From: Syngnathus acus
Lineage: Eukaryota > Chordata > Actinopteri > Syngnathiformes > Syngnathidae
Reading direction: 5' to 3'
Assembly: GCF_901709675.1 (NCBI RefSeq)
Contig: NC_051095.1
Coordinates: 20,521,956 to 20,585,955 of the forward strand
DNA: 64,000 bases
Below the pieces are notes generated by a model. The model searched no databases and had not been told where the DNA came from. It worked only from the letters and a program-made list of their open reading frames with translations. The translations under genes were made by a program, and so were the position numbers. Below are positions 25,331 through 52,350 of the stretch, piece after piece. Numbering within the stretch: the stretch's first letter is position 1; every line of letters begins with the position of its first letter.

Positions 25331-27100
25331 ATCGCAGCGCTCTTCTACTTCTTCATGCAGCTAACCACATGTTAGACAAAACACATTATACAGAAAACTA
25401 CCAAAAAAATAAAAACTGTAACTGCGCATGATTGGATAAACTATTTAATTGTGTAGCTCTTAATATATTGTCCAGTGAGTGTAGTGCCCTATGTGTTATC
25501 CTTCTGTGAATTATCAAATCAAGCAATAGGCACTATGCAATTATATTATTGATGATATAATTTTGACTCTCTGGCCAAGTAGACATAAAAGATTGTGAAT
25601 GTGCAAAAACAGTTTTCACATTATTCTCATGTGATCCATTAGTTGCCTATATCATCACATTCCATGAAGCAACCTTAAGCCTTAATGCTTAAGAGTGCTA
25701 TTTTGTCACATTCCAGACCTGATTACGACAAAGCGCTTTCTAATTCAGTAACACTCCCTATACAGATTATTAAAACCGCACAGGAGCTGTATGGTCAAAA
25801 GTTATATTAAAATTGTTTGCTTCTCTTTCAGATAAACTGAGCCATTGGTGACACACAATAACCAGTCTGCGCCTCAAAGTGTTACCAAAAACTGGAGAAG
25901 GTACAAATTCATTGAACCTTACTTTTATGTCATTTAGGCTCCTTTTAGACAGGTATCAATGTGAAAAATAATTGCCTATATCAATTGAATTCCAGGTTCT
26001 CAGGATTAGATTACTGATTTAATAATGACCTCCAGATGTTTATCATACGTACCTATATCTGATTATATCCTCCATGTTATGCATACATCACATATTAAAA
26101 GAAATGACAAGGATGTAGGCTATAATTTGAAAGCAAATGCTGTATCAATATAAGACAGAAAATCTGTCACTCAGCATTTACAAAAATGTAGGCCTAAAAA
26201 ATGTTGGCAGACATTTAAGCCGCTTTGCCTCCATTCTGACACACACTTGGATTTAATAGCAAAAACACACTGCCAAATACTGTGCCTCCTTTTTTGTTGA
26301 GATGGCGCTGTCTTTATTATATACACACACACACACACACGATTTGTGAACAATCCCTCAGACAGACACAATCTCTTTTGCACAGACTCTTTCTTTCTCA
26401 AAGCGACAAACATAATCTCCCAGTAACACACACGCACACACACACACACGCGCGCACACACACACAAGCTGTGAAGAACAGGCCTAACATTTTTGTCTGA
26501 CAAAGCTCCCTTCTTCCTTGGTCAAAGACTTATTTGTCTGAAAACGAGACAGTGGGAGACATTCACGTTCTGGTCAAAACTAACAGTTAAATTGAACACA
26601 CATTGGGCACAACACATCACTTTGATTTATTTTGCTCTTATTTATTGAAACACTTAGTTGTTATATATATATATATATATACTTTCTTATACTTATATAT
26701 ACATACTTTCATATGAATTATATATAATTACACTTCTACATACTAATAAACACAAAGTCAGTTTTAATACAATTATTTAATCAAATATGTGGACTATGTG
26801 GTCAGTAAACAAGAAGAAATTATTTTGGTTGAACCACAAACATTAACCTCTAAGTGGTGCTAAAGGAAAAGATAAGACATGCGTACGACTGTATTGCTGA
26901 TGAGTAACAGACATTTATCATCTACAAGCAAATACATAACAAGTCAGTAAGAAAAAGCACAAAATTGAAAAAAATGAAAGATTTTTTTTTTTTAATTGAG
27001 TATGCACAATGTATGAACCCAGTACATGAACAATGTGTAGGGATTTATTTTTACCATTTAAGGTAGTATGCGACAGAAAGACAGAAGGCAGTGCTTCTCA
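25331..27100. other. Intergenic with CA repeats
   Basis: No coding exon is recognised. (CA)n tracts lie at about 26320-26340 and 26427-26466 and a (TA)n run at about 26661-26681. The rest is AT-rich unique-looking sequence. Confidence 0.5.
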
Positions 27101-27354
27101 ATTATTTTCTGTTATGCCTCCCCAGGAAGAACAAAACATTTCATGTCCCCCCCCCAACTCTCCTCAGTGACTAGAAATAGTATCATTTGTCTCTAAAAAT
27201 GTAATAAGTACGCCTCAGCATAACATTGTATCCTAATAAATATGTTCCCTGGGGTCACACGCATCCCCCTGGTATCACACCCCCCACCCACTCAGAGAGT
27301 AATAAATGGTAATAAAAAATGATAGTAATATCTCTATTTTTTTAAAGGTGAACT

Positions 27355-27475
27355 CAGTTTTTAATTTAGTATTGACACATAAAGTCGATGCGCAACTTGT
27401 CTTTGCGGGCCACATAAAATGATGTGGCAGGCTGTACTTGGCCCCGGGCCTTGAGTTTGACACCTATGCCTTAAG
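27355..27475. mobile_element. hAT/MITE-like terminal fragment
   Basis: The text GCGGGCCACATAAAATGATG, then GGCCCCGGGCCTTGAGTTTG and ACACC, resembles the ends of abundant fish MITEs that carry 'gggcc...gtttgacacc' termini. A related fragment with CCCGGGGCCAGATCCG and ATGAGTTTGACACCGCTGA lies at about 23300-23625. Confidence 0.4.
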
Positions 27476-27879
27476 GGAATGGCTCATGCTCCAGATTCAT
27501 GATGGCACAGTCCGTAAACCAGGAAGTAGCTTGCTAACTATCCATGGAGAAATAAACACAAATATGATGCTCCTCTTAAGTTTTGCACTTTCATTCAGAG
27601 TTCTGCTTTGTAAAAGGGTTATTCTTCATTAAAATATAGATAGATAATTTAAACACACATGCAAAGCTACTACTGTAACTTTGTGCTGCCACTGTCTTTG
27701 AGGAGAATATTGATGTTTTGAAGGGTTTGTGTGAGTGCTTTAGGGCTGTAAAAAAACATTTGCCCTCTTCTCAACTTTTTTTTTAATAGTTTTTCCACAT
27801 TAATGTTTAAAATCACCAAACAAAGGCAAACATCTGACAATGATAATCAAATTAAACATAGACAGTTTATATCAGGGGT

Positions 27880-28212
27880 GCATGATTACGAGGACCCAAA
27901 TGCAGGGAAGCAGAAAGAGCAAGATAGATCAAACAACATTTATTTAAAATAAACACGAGCAAAGTAGTGATGAAAACAAAACTCAAAGTAGTAAAACATC
28001 AGGAGCAAAATGGCACAGCAATGAACCCACAAGGACTGAAAGGAAATGAGGAACTCAATACAAGCTGACAAGACCACAAGGAGCATCTGGACAAGACACA
28101 AAAGGTTGGAGGAGCTAGTTGGGTTACACACGGGATCACAGACAAGGTGACAGAGACATTGACCCAAAAGGACTCCAGGAAAACTAAATTCTAAATCAAA
28201 ACAGATCATGAC
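27880..28212 (-). mobile_element. Probable solo LTR of a retrotransposon
   Basis: Read on the minus strand the block begins TGTCATGATCTG and ends with TAATCATGCA. This gives the TG...CA outline of an LTR, with an internal AATAAA-containing stretch (AAATAAATGTTGTTTG). TGTCATGATC is a frequent start of fish Ty3/gypsy LTRs. No internal retroviral-type genes adjoin it. A target-site duplication is not evident to me. Confidence 0.45.
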
Positions 28213-28698
28213 ACTTTATGAAAGCAGCAAAACTATCCCACAACGTATTAATTTAAAATTTTAAATGTGGGCAAATACTTTTCATGGCACTATATATAAG
28301 TTTTTAATTTTCTTCATTTACAAAAGAGCTCAGAATTTTCCCCACTTCTGTTACATCAAACGGGTCCCTGTTCTTACAAGGCGTGTCCATTCTTACAATA
28401 CAGCTTTCATTTAAAATTAACTTTGTTGAAAAAAAAAACCCCAGATGCAAATCTAGAACATGTAACCAAAACTGAGAAGTTGCCTTGTGAGTCAAGATGC
28501 ATTTGTAGGTGTACAAAGCCATAATGACTTGAGGAAAAAAATATCAAGAATGAAGCTGCCTCGTTACAGTGGCTTGTCTCTAGGGCATCCTTATATGAAT
28601 AGTATAGGACAGTAACTTCCTTATGGACAAATCCTTTGACTATTAAGAGCATTTCTTCACCCCATGTTTCCGGAATAGGAAATGTGTCAACATGTCCC

Positions 28699-43427
<14,729 letters not shown>

Positions 43428-43464
43428 AACTGAATCTCTGAGGATGCTCACGCCATTAATGCAT
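43428..43464 (-). promoter_or_regulatory. mxra5: mxra5 5' UTR end with two minimal upstream ORFs
   Basis: A good acceptor (T-run then GCAG at 43465-43468) defines the exon start at 43464. Between it and the start codon the minus strand reads ATGCATTAATGGCGTGAGC. That contains two overlapping minimal ORFs (ATG-CAT-TAA and ATG-GCG-TGA) within 17 nt. Short uORFs at this spot would be expected to reduce or delay initiation at the main start. This is an inference from position. Confidence 0.55.
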
Positions 43465-44443
43465 CTGCAAAAAAAATGGGTAATTGATTAACATAATCCT
43501 TAATAAAAGTTCTGTACACAATCCAAACATGTATTATTAACGAGTCATAATATGGCAGCCAGATGTGCAATATTTTTCCCCAAAATGCATAATATTTGGT
43601 AAACTCTGCTTTGTGTAGTTTTATATTTCAAGTCTTCAATACCAGCAATTACAGCAAAATTGCTTCTGCTTACTACGTATTTGACAAGGTGAAACTTCAC
43701 CGTCTTCAACCTCACCTCAAATATTTCTAGGACCATTTTGACACTACCGTAACTTTGAAGAGCAATAAAAAATCCAACTTGTCTCCACTATAAAGTGGTC
43801 TGGAATTGTCTTACGAGGTCAAAGCTCCATTTCTACATGGTCTTCCTCACTAATGATTTCACCAGGTTGGAGAGAGTGGGAGAGGACGGAAGTCGCAGAA
43901 GACAGTAAAAACAGAGTGCAGGATACAGGTTGCCAGTTTGGACAGAACAAAATGTGATCAGATATGATGGTCATGTTGAAATAAAAAGTAAAAGGATACA
44001 CAAAAACAACAGGTGAGAAGATTCTTGCGCAACTCGACCAGACACTGTAAGATTTTCAGAAATCAAGATTTCAAAAACATTCACTCCTTTGTAACAGTAA
44101 ACACAACGTACATGTGTTTACAAGGAACATGACTGGTCGAGCATTGACAATTAACATGGATTCATTTGAATTTAACTTTCTCACCTGAGTGTTATTGCTC
44201 ACAGGCGTATTGTAGATGAAACAAAATCTTAGATATCTGCTGGAATTACATAAAACCTTTAGGAATGGAATATATAGAAAGGCTTTAGAAATGACCCCCA
44301 TCTTGATGATTATTGATACTGACGCATTTACATTCCTGTGCAGTGCACACACTTCAGCCTGGTACTTCCTGGTAGCTGTTACCAGGGCCACACAGGGTGC
44401 AGCTGACTGGAGAGACTGAGCTGAGCTCATTTGTGGACCGGTT

Positions 44444-44545
44444 TTATGCTTCCAGGGAGCTGAGGGTGACCATGAGGAATCCCAGGAGAGTCAAAAATAG
44501 GGAAGCCCACACTCCAAAATCCTGGTCTAAGTCCAGGGATGTCAT
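44444..44545 (-). CDS. Candidate 33-residue membrane microprotein or upstream ORF
   Basis: The short frame opens MTSLDLDQDFGVWASLFLTL, continues with a hydrophobic LGFLMVTLSS stretch and ends EA-stop. It has an acidic N-terminus and one predicted transmembrane helix of about 20 residues. An acceptor-like CCATCTTCAG lies about 10 bp upstream of the start codon, so it could sit in its own exon, or in a 5' leader of mxra5 transcripts starting near 45 kb. I recognise no family. Evidence for translation is only composition and context. Confidence 0.3.
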   Translation of the reverse strand: MTSLDLDQDFGVWASLFLTLLGFLMVTLSSLEA

Positions 44546-44929
44546 GAATGCATCTGAAGATGGCTTCTGATCAAATATTTATACAAAAAAAGTTATGTTG
44601 CCTGAAGATTTAAGGTGAGGCCGGCACGCTGTGATTTCAAACATGACAATGCTAGTTTATATTACAGCTTATGTTAAAATGAGCTCATAAGTCCTCATTA
44701 ACCTGTCTGAGCAAGAATCACCTTTACGAGAATGTAAATTCAGATATTCAGATATTCCATCACAAACCAATTATTATAAAATGGGTACACAAAATTGTGC
44801 TTCTAAATCCTTTTCAGAACCAATTTAGCATTTTTTTCTCATATGGAAAACAAGTGACAATTCAAAGGTTTCTATGATTGCATTATCAAATTATATCTAT
44901 GAATGAAATCAGGTTGAATACACACTCAC

Positions 44930-45080
44930 CTGTAAATTCCTCCACTGGACAGCGCAGACTATTTCAAATGAAGACCCGAAACAAAGTCCTGGAGCTTTGA
45001 CTGCGTCTTTGAAAGTTTCACAAGACGCAAGCAAGCATAAAAGTATCCAGTTGACGAGTTAGTCCGCTCTGCTGACTTGT
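44930..45080 (-). other. Possible upstream noncoding exon (mxra5 5' UTR)
   Basis: On the minus strand this segment ends GGAATTTACAG followed by GTGAGT, a strong donor site, and has no long ORF. It could be the first exon of mxra5 or of the 33-residue ORF. The start is unknown. Confidence 0.35.
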
Positions 45081-46766
45081 TGCAGTCTGAGAAAAACCTC
45101 AGAGAACACAAGAAGGGATGGAGCTCTGTGAGTGTGTTTGGATTAGTTTGACCCTCTGTTGGTCCTCAAAGCATCTGGATTTGAGATTAGTTTCTTTCCT
45201 CCTTTCTGGTCCCATTTGGTGTGTTCAGACAGGAATGCTGCACTTCTCCATCCCCTCCTACACCTACGCTCCTTTCCTCCACCTCCCCAAAACTCCCCTT
45301 CTTCTCTCCACATCAGTCTGCTGGAAACATTAGGGCATTATTTTCCATTCTTTTTTTTCTTTCGTTTTACTCTCCCAGCTTGTTGTTGGCCAACTGTTGG
45401 AATCTCAGACATTGTTTCTCATGAAAATATTTTCCCTTGCTCCCAAAATAATTTCCAATATGCAAAGATTATTTTTGTGATTAACAATGCCTGGCCAAAA
45501 CTTATTATTGAGAAGAGTGTGTCAGGTTAACAAAATCTTACAATATTGCACACAAGCCACAACATCATGTATCACATTTTTGGCTTTCATTAATCCCCAA
45601 GATTTGTTTTACACTCTCGCATTTGGTTAAACCTCGTCACAACCTCAAAACATGACGTCGGGATTTGAGCCTATTTTACTGCCACTGCTCCTCTCTTCCC
45701 CCACTATTGGAGAGGTCCTACGTGGTGATAAAGAAGAGTATAGCTGAGCTGGTGCTGTGGGACCGATCCTGAGGACAACCAATTGCCAAAAAAATCCCCA
45801 AAAATGATGTTGACTTCATGATACCATAATAATGCTTTGTTTTGAGGTAGTGTATTCATTTAGCAATATTTTTATTATTGTGGTTGATAGTTTATTTCTT
45901 TTTTTCAACTGTTGGATTTGATCCCACTAGGTAGTGTGCAGTTTAGCTCCGCTACTGCATAATGAATACTTGGGTTTGGCTAGTTGCATCTCATAAAAAT
46001 CCAAAGGAATGGCTCTCTCCATAGCAAGGTTGCTGGCATTAAATAAATGCAGGCTCGAATCATAGCGTTTGATCTTGTTAGCACCATATGGAAACACTTA
46101 CGTAAGCTGCTGACCTGTTTATTTGTCAAGCTCCAAACAAATCTGAATAGGCCTTTTGTCTCCAACCATTTCACTTTTGGAGGGGAAAGACCACACTGGA
46201 CACCAACACTGGTTAAAGCTCTCAAAACATTATCTGGAAGCCTGTTGATTCACTTAAAATTGAAACTTTGCTCCAACTAACTACAGTGTATTAAAAAAGA
46301 TACCATTTACTATTCTGCAAGGTTTTAAACCCCATTCCATGATTTGCTTCAAAATAACTGGAGTAATTTTGCTGGGTAAAAATGTTCATACTGTAAAAAG
46401 ATCCAGAATAGTGACTCAGATCGATTTTGAGGAGAAATATTAAAATTTCGTCTGATCATCAGTATTTGATGTTTTCACTTATAGGGACATCAAGTTAAAT
46501 TTAGATAAAAAAAAATGTTTACAGTTCATGTTGAAAATGCATTGCAGCACATACACGGTACTTTAATAATGCACGCTCTTATTCACTCACTGATACCAAA
46601 CACCATGAAAACACAAGCACATTGTTGAGAAATGGCATATTTCATTATATGTATGCCAGATTTCTTGAATGATTTCATTAATAATTCTTTTCATCCTCAG
46701 GTCTATATTAAACAGAAGACAACTGTACATCACTCAACACTCTCTGTCCACACCTGCCTTGTATAC
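45081..46766. other. Intergenic, nothing recognised
   Basis: No coding exon is supported. The plus-strand frames at 45118-45530 are pyrimidine-rich and lack splice or domain support. Confidence 0.45.
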
Positions 46767-46843
46767 ACACACGCGCGCACAGACACACACACGCACACAC
46801 GCACACACACACACACACACACACACGCACGCACACACGGAGG
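46767..46843. repeat. (CA)n microsatellite
   Basis: Interrupted CA/CGCA repeat. Confidence 0.9.
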
Positions 46844-47062
46844 GCATAGAGACAGGCATACATGCATGTCAGTTGTCATCTCACCATAATAATGACCATG
46901 AACGCTGCCAATTTCAAAGCCTCTTACAACATTCTTTGTAAACTGATTTTGCCTAACAGAAACAAATGTAAAACTAAAAATGCCTGTGCAAAAGAAGTAT
47001 AAAGGATGTGCTGGTGTGGTGTCGCAAGTGTGAATAACAAGCGACACATGGCTGATGACAAG

Positions 47063-47372
47063 GTGCAGCTCAGTGGCCTAGTGGTAGAGTGTCCGCCCTG
47101 AGACTGGAAGGTTGTGGGTTCAAACCCCGGCCAAAGACTATAAAAATGGGACCCATTGCCTCCCTGCTTGGCACTCAGCATTAAGGGTTGGAATTGGGGG
47201 GTTAGATCACCAACTGATTCCCGAGCGCGGCACCGCTGCTGCTGACTGCTCCCCTCTCCCCCAGGGGATGGATTAAAATCACACAGGGATGGGTTAAATG
47301 CAGAGGACAAATTTCACCACACCCAGATGTGTGTGTGACGATCATTGGGACTTTAATCTTTAATCTTTGAAA
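47063..47372 (+). mobile_element. tRNA-derived SINE
   Basis: The 5' head carries an A-box-like TGGCCTAGTGGTAGAGTG and a B-box GGTTCAAACCC at tRNA-like spacing. A conserved body follows, with GGACAAATTTCACCACACCC, and then a CTTTAATCTTTAATCTTTGA tail. It is a family common in fish genomes, not a functional tRNA gene. Confidence 0.85.
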
Positions 47373-48364
47373 CAGCTGCACCAATGCAAAGCTCTGGTCC
47401 TCACACTTTGTCAAGTTGGAATGTTCCTTGCAGTTCCTTGTGAACATACTTTACGCTGGCAAATAAGCTTCTTCTTCCACCATGTCAACGACTGCGCCTC
47501 TCACATGTCAATTTTAAGGGAACGAGAGGAGCCGTGGTGAATCAAGAGGTGAATCAAGTCAGTTTTGATCACACCCACAATGACGCAAAACACCAGATTT
47601 GACCATAACTGCACCAGGTTGCACAAAAACAGAGTCAGATACTATATCTCCACATTTGAATTTTCAAGTGAACTGTATGTACAGGTGAGTCATTTGAAGT
47701 GATGACAAGATTGTGCATCCTGTTTTGACAATGTTCACTACAGCTGTAATCTGAGCACGTATGTGCATTCTGAAACAGTGAATGCACATTCTATGGCATC
47801 TTATCCCACATCATCCATCTGCAAATATTTTTGTTTTGACAATGTACTGTATGGCAATGTCATGTGTTTATTGTGATTCTGTTCACTGGAAGTTCAGTGT
47901 ACAGTCATGTTATTCTGTCTTAACTAGTTTATGTATGAGGACTTCCATCCCCAGCCACAAACTCTTCTTCTCATGAATGCTCACTTGAAGATCCATGATT
48001 CTACCCCCCATTTTTGCTTATTTATTAAAGGAAGCATCACAGTCATCATTGTTCACCATGTATGTGCTGTGTTGGACTAATACAAAATACAGATGAAGCG
48101 CAAAATACAACTATGTTGCACATCAAGCAAAAATTACAGGAAACATTTTAAGAGTCGTCGGAGAATGCACATCATTAACAGTTGGCTCTGCTGTGATTTG
48201 TTTGGCTGTCAGTCATGCTAAGTCACTTGCCAAATCATTACCAAAGGTTATCTCTCGTAATATATCACCTTTTATGGAGCATTATTTTGTCAATCTACTC
48301 TGATAGACATGAAGGGTAGCCAAACCCCAAGCATACATGACTCGCGGAAATAGATTTGAAATGT
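47373..48364. other. Intergenic, nothing recognised
   Basis: No gene, RNA or clear repeat is seen on either strand. Confidence 0.45.
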
Positions 48365-48445
48365 TAAAGAATCAGAATCAGCTTTATTGACCAAGTTTGT
48401 GCATGCCAAACAGGGAATTTGACCCCAGTTGATCTCAGTGTCTGT
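48365..48445. mobile_element. LINE-tail-like fragment
   Basis: AGAATCAGAATCAGCTTTAT, then TGACCAAGTTTGTGCATGCC and AGGGAATTTGACCCC, matches the common fish retroposon tail that reads 'tcagctttattggccaagt'. It is short and truncated. Confidence 0.5.
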
Positions 48446-49605
48446 ACAACATTTAAGTGACTAACAACATTCAGGTGACTAACAACATTTAAGTGACGAG
48501 AACAATGTGTTGTTTAAGGGAATGTGTTGCTCCTCTCCATATTTCTAAGCTTTCTTTATACGTAGTATAGTGAAAATGTTAAAACTGATTTTCATCTTGA
48601 TTTTCATAGAGGTACAAGCTTTTTTGGAAATTGGCGGACTCCGTCCGCTGTGCTGGACGTTCCAGCGAACAAAGGGTATTTTATAGTGGCTGAAAGTACA
48701 CTAAACTTTAGATTAGCTGCAAAGAGGTCTAAATTGTGGCACAGGCGGTGTAACAAAAGTTTGGTGAATTTGACCAAGGACAGATTCTGCACTCCGGGCA
48801 CATGTGTGGTGGATCTCATTATACCCTCTGAATTATTGTAGAAATCAATTCATTGAATGCATTCTTATTATTATTATCTTGTCTCTATTTCCTGCATGGA
48901 TTTCAGATAGGTAGACCGTTTGCCTCTCCAGTGCCGAATTGAAGGGAAATGAGCGGAGCCACTTCCATTGGTCATTGGCTATCGAATTCCACACTTTGTT
49001 TTTCCATCTATTTATGTATCTATCTTCAATAAGCCATACTGATACCATTGATACAGCCCAATAACTCCTGAGATTATTCATCTTCCACTGCAAGTATCAG
49101 ATTTGGACAGCTTGGGCAAAATCCTATAATGTCTATTGCTCACCAGGTATCCAATCCCTCCCATGCAAAACCAAGGTGTCACAATAGGATTAAAGCAACA
49201 AGCACATCTGATGATACAGAGGGAAAATGAAGTATAGCTTCATGTGTTAGGACAAGGTAGTACTTACGTATTGAGCTTTCTTGTGTGGCGCCCATGATGA
49301 CATGTGCTGCATGTCAACATGTGTCAAACTGCAGGTGATTTCATGGGTGAGGAGGACTCCATGGAGGATTCAGGCTTTTACCAGTGGAAGATTCTGGACT
49401 GTGCTGTTTGGATTGTATGCTGTTTGACCCATGAGAGACTTGTGGAATATTTCCATGTGGCAAAATCACATTGATTATTGTATGAATACAGAAACCTTGT
49501 CAGTGGGGTGGTACTACCTACCATATAGATAGTAGATAGTGTGAGATAGTGTAAGATAATACTATTTTCAAATGATTCTATCTTCAACATTTGCAACAGT
49601 AATTA

Positions 49606-50808
49606 CCGTAATTTTTGGACTATAAGTCGCGGTTTTTTTCATAGTTTGGGTGGGGGGGCGACTTATACTCAGGAGCGACTTATATGTGTTTTTTTTCAAA
49701 AAATTTCCAAAAAAAAAAAATAAATTTAAAACAAAATCGCAATAAACGAACCGCAATGTAGCAAGGGATTACTGTAATTTGAATTTCAAGTGACGTCAGC
49801 AGCGCGACGTCAGCAGCGCGACGTCAGCAGCGCGACGCGGCGTTGTTTACATAAAGGACAAAGATTGACTCGACGGAGCTCTCTTTCACTTCCGTGGATT
49901 GAAGTCGGGGGCCGGCGCTCGGCCGGGTGGTTGTCCAGGGATGGTGGATGGGGCTCGGACAATGCTTTTACGCACGCCCGGTCCTCCTCTACCGAGCTGT
50001 CTTTCACCTCCGTGGATGGAAGTCGAGGGCCGGCGCTCAGCCGGGTGGCTGTCCGGGGACGGTGGATGGGGCTCGGTCATGGCTTTTACGCACGCCCGGT
50101 CCTATTGTATGGAGCTCTCTTCCACTTCCGTGGCTGGAAGTCCACGCTGCCACACGCCTGGAAGTTTGTTTTGTTAAATAAAGAGCCGTTTACCAAACCC
50201 ACGTCTTTCCTTGAACTTTGTTAACGCTACAATATAGTTATATAGTAGTTCTGTGGAATAACGACGAGGCTGACGTCAGGGCGCACGCACGCGCGGCGTT
50301 GTTGACAAAGGACGAGGAATTTGATCGATGGATTTAATGATTTAGAGTGCACAGATGGTTTGATAACATTGTTGCTTATATAATAGTTATTTGATATATA
50401 ATTTATATATTGTGATATGGGCCTGTGGAATATTTTGAAGTGCAAGAGCCGTCAGCGGCGCGCACGCATTGCTGACAAAGGACGATTGATGGATTTAATG
50501 AATTGGAGTGACACAGATGGTTTTATTAACGTGTTATTTATGTAATAGTTTTTTTAATAACTCTGAATTTTACGTCAGGGCCGTTCTCAGCTCTTAGTTT
50601 GTGTTTATGTCACGTTAGCATACCTATCGTTTAGCCTGTTGTTGCTCGTTCATGACTGTTCTTGGTGTTGGATTTTGTCGAATAAATTGCCCCCCAAAAT
50701 GCGACTTATACTCCGGAGCGACTTATATATGTTTTTTTTCACTTTTTTGGGCATTTTATGGCTGGTGCGATTTATACTCCGGTGCGACTTATAGTCCGAA
50801 AATTACGG
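49606..50808. mobile_element. 1.2-kb TIR element with CRE-like and 118-bp repeats
   Basis: Inverted ends CCGTAATTTTTGGACTATAA and CCGTAATTTTCGGACTATAA (the right end read in reverse) are flanked by TA at 49604-49605 and 50809-50810. The interior has GACGTCAGCAGCGC repeated three times (49793-49836). GC-rich units of 118 bp start at 49876, 49994 and 50112. The right part contains many CGACTTATA motifs. There is no transposase. A truncated relative is at 55925-56698. The paralogous position in copy 2 (58593-58600) is empty. Confidence 0.92.
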
Positions 50809-51058
50809 TAATCAAACAATTGACATAATTATAAAATTACAAATATGTGTGTAATTATATATTTTGAAGGGTTTTTTTTACTGCATGACACTGAAAATAC
50901 TGATTGTATAATTTTTGCAGTATGTTGCAGAAAGCATCCAATTTTAGAGCACTGAAACTACACGACACAACAATTTTGACACACAACAGCGAGGGGAAGA
51001 ATTAATAAGTGCTGAAATTCAAATGTAATTACCAGGCCAAAAAACTTTGATGACAATT

Positions 51059-51064
51059 TTTTAT
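51059..51064 (-). terminator. Polyadenylation signal of IgL cassette A
   Basis: The minus-strand AATAAA lies about 110 bp downstream of the constant-region stop codon. The same hexamer is conserved in copy 2. Confidence 0.75.
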
Positions 51065-51174
51065 TGAAGAATTCTAAGCTAGCAAGTATAAAGTTGAAAG
51101 AAAAGATCCCTCCAAGCATGCAAATACATCATTGCTATGGCCTGATTAGCCCACGCAACGTAAATGTTGACCAT

Positions 51175-51494
51175 CTAGGTCGCACACGTTGACTTTCTGA
51201 TGGTGTTTTCAGCAGACTTGGAGCCCAAAGACACTTTACAGGTGTAAGTGGCGTCCGCATTCCAGTTGGATGTCTCCACGGTCAAATAACTGCTGATTGT
51301 GTAAGTTTGGTCCGCTTGTCGCATGGCGGGGCCGGTCTTGACGGCGCCGCTCACCGGAAGGCCACGAGTCAGCCATGTGACGTCTGCATATGGGGACGAC
51401 TGTGTAGACACACAGACCAGGGTGGCCTTTTCGGACTGGAGCTCGGCGCTGGCCGGGGGAAAGACTGTCACCACGGGGGCAGGGAGGTCATCGC
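51175..51494 (-). CDS. Immunoglobulin light-chain constant exon, cassette A
   Basis: This is a single C1-set Ig domain that pairs with the heavy chain. An acceptor CTCTTCAG precedes GC-GAT-GAC, completing a Ser codon begun by the J segment. The frame then reads DDLPAPVVTVFPPASAELQ. Hallmarks are the intradomain cysteines (TLVC and YTCKVSLGS), the tryptophans in VTWLTRG and SNWNADATYTC, and the terminal STCAT-stop, whose Cys is the usual heavy-chain disulfide partner. It is 105 residues, normal for a CL domain. Cassette B differs by a single residue (Ser to Ala after LVCV). Confidence 0.95.
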
Positions 51495-52316
51495 CTGAAG
51501 AGTAAAAATCCATTTGCTTGGGTTAGCTTTGCCCACACATACTCGAATTCTAGACAACATGCATTAAAGATTAATCAACACATACTGTACAAGAAACATC
51601 CCCCGACCTACGGTTTGTGATCCCTTGCGCTAATGAACTGCAATTGTAAACTGAACTGAACAGCAAAAAAAAAAAAAAAGGCTTGTATTAATTCATGCTT
51701 AATTTTAGTTGATAAAATCTTAATCGGAACAGTTGGCAGTGTTGCAGAGGCGCTCTGAATCATATTGACATAATAATCATAATAATCATACTGACATTTA
51801 GTCATAAATATATCTGTCGGTCGGTCTATCTGTCTATCTAAATGAAAATTGAAAACTAAAATGAAAATTGTCAAAGTAAAACATCAACTGAAAAAAAATC
51901 AACACAAACCTCAAAAGCGACCAAGCAAAAAAAAGAAGATATAGACTATTAAAAAGATCAATTTAAACATAAATTAAGTTTGATTTTGATAGAAAAACTG
52001 TGCTTACTGTCAGTAAAAGATAAACTGAAAAGAATCAACACATTTGTGGACCTCAAAAGTGACCAAACAAAATAAATAAATAAATAAAAAATATAGACTA
52101 TCCAAAAGATAAATTTAAACATAAACCAAATTTGATTTTGAAAGAAAAACTGTGCTTTACTATCAGTCTCACATAGCAAGACTTGGTGTGTATCACTGAC
52201 AAATACTGGAATAAATAGCGAAAGTGCAAAGCTAAAATAAAATAATTATATTTTGAAAATGTACTCAACGGGGAATTTGAGTAGATTGGGAAATAAGATG
52301 AATTTAAAAGACTTAC

Positions 52317-52350
52317 TTGTCACAAACACCTTGGTTCCTCCTCCGAAGAC
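52317..52350 (-). CDS. Immunoglobulin light-chain J segment A
   Basis: The 34-nt coding segment translates as VFGGGTKVFVT. It carries the FGxG motif and ends ACAA|GTAAGT, a good donor that splices to the C exon. It is preceded by a recombination signal with a 23-bp spacer. It is identical in protein to the J of cassette B. Confidence 0.93.

Noticed and set aside
28304-28652. Minus-strand frames just downstream of the mxra5 stop codon
   Set aside because: mxra5 ends cleanly at 28699 after the twelfth Ig domain; the frames lack domains and are probably 3' UTR.
45159-45530. Plus-strand 123-codon frame
   Set aside because: Low-complexity pyrimidine-rich translation with no domain, splice signals or conservation evidence.
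47063-47140. tRNA-like sequence with A and B boxes
   Set aside because: It continues into a conserved SINE body and tail, and the cloverleaf is degenerate; called a SINE, not a tRNA gene.
49790-50224. Plus-strand frame of 144 codons and several overlapping frames on both strands
   Set aside because: They arise from the GC-rich 118-bp repeats inside the TIR element; no domain, and several frames are open at once.
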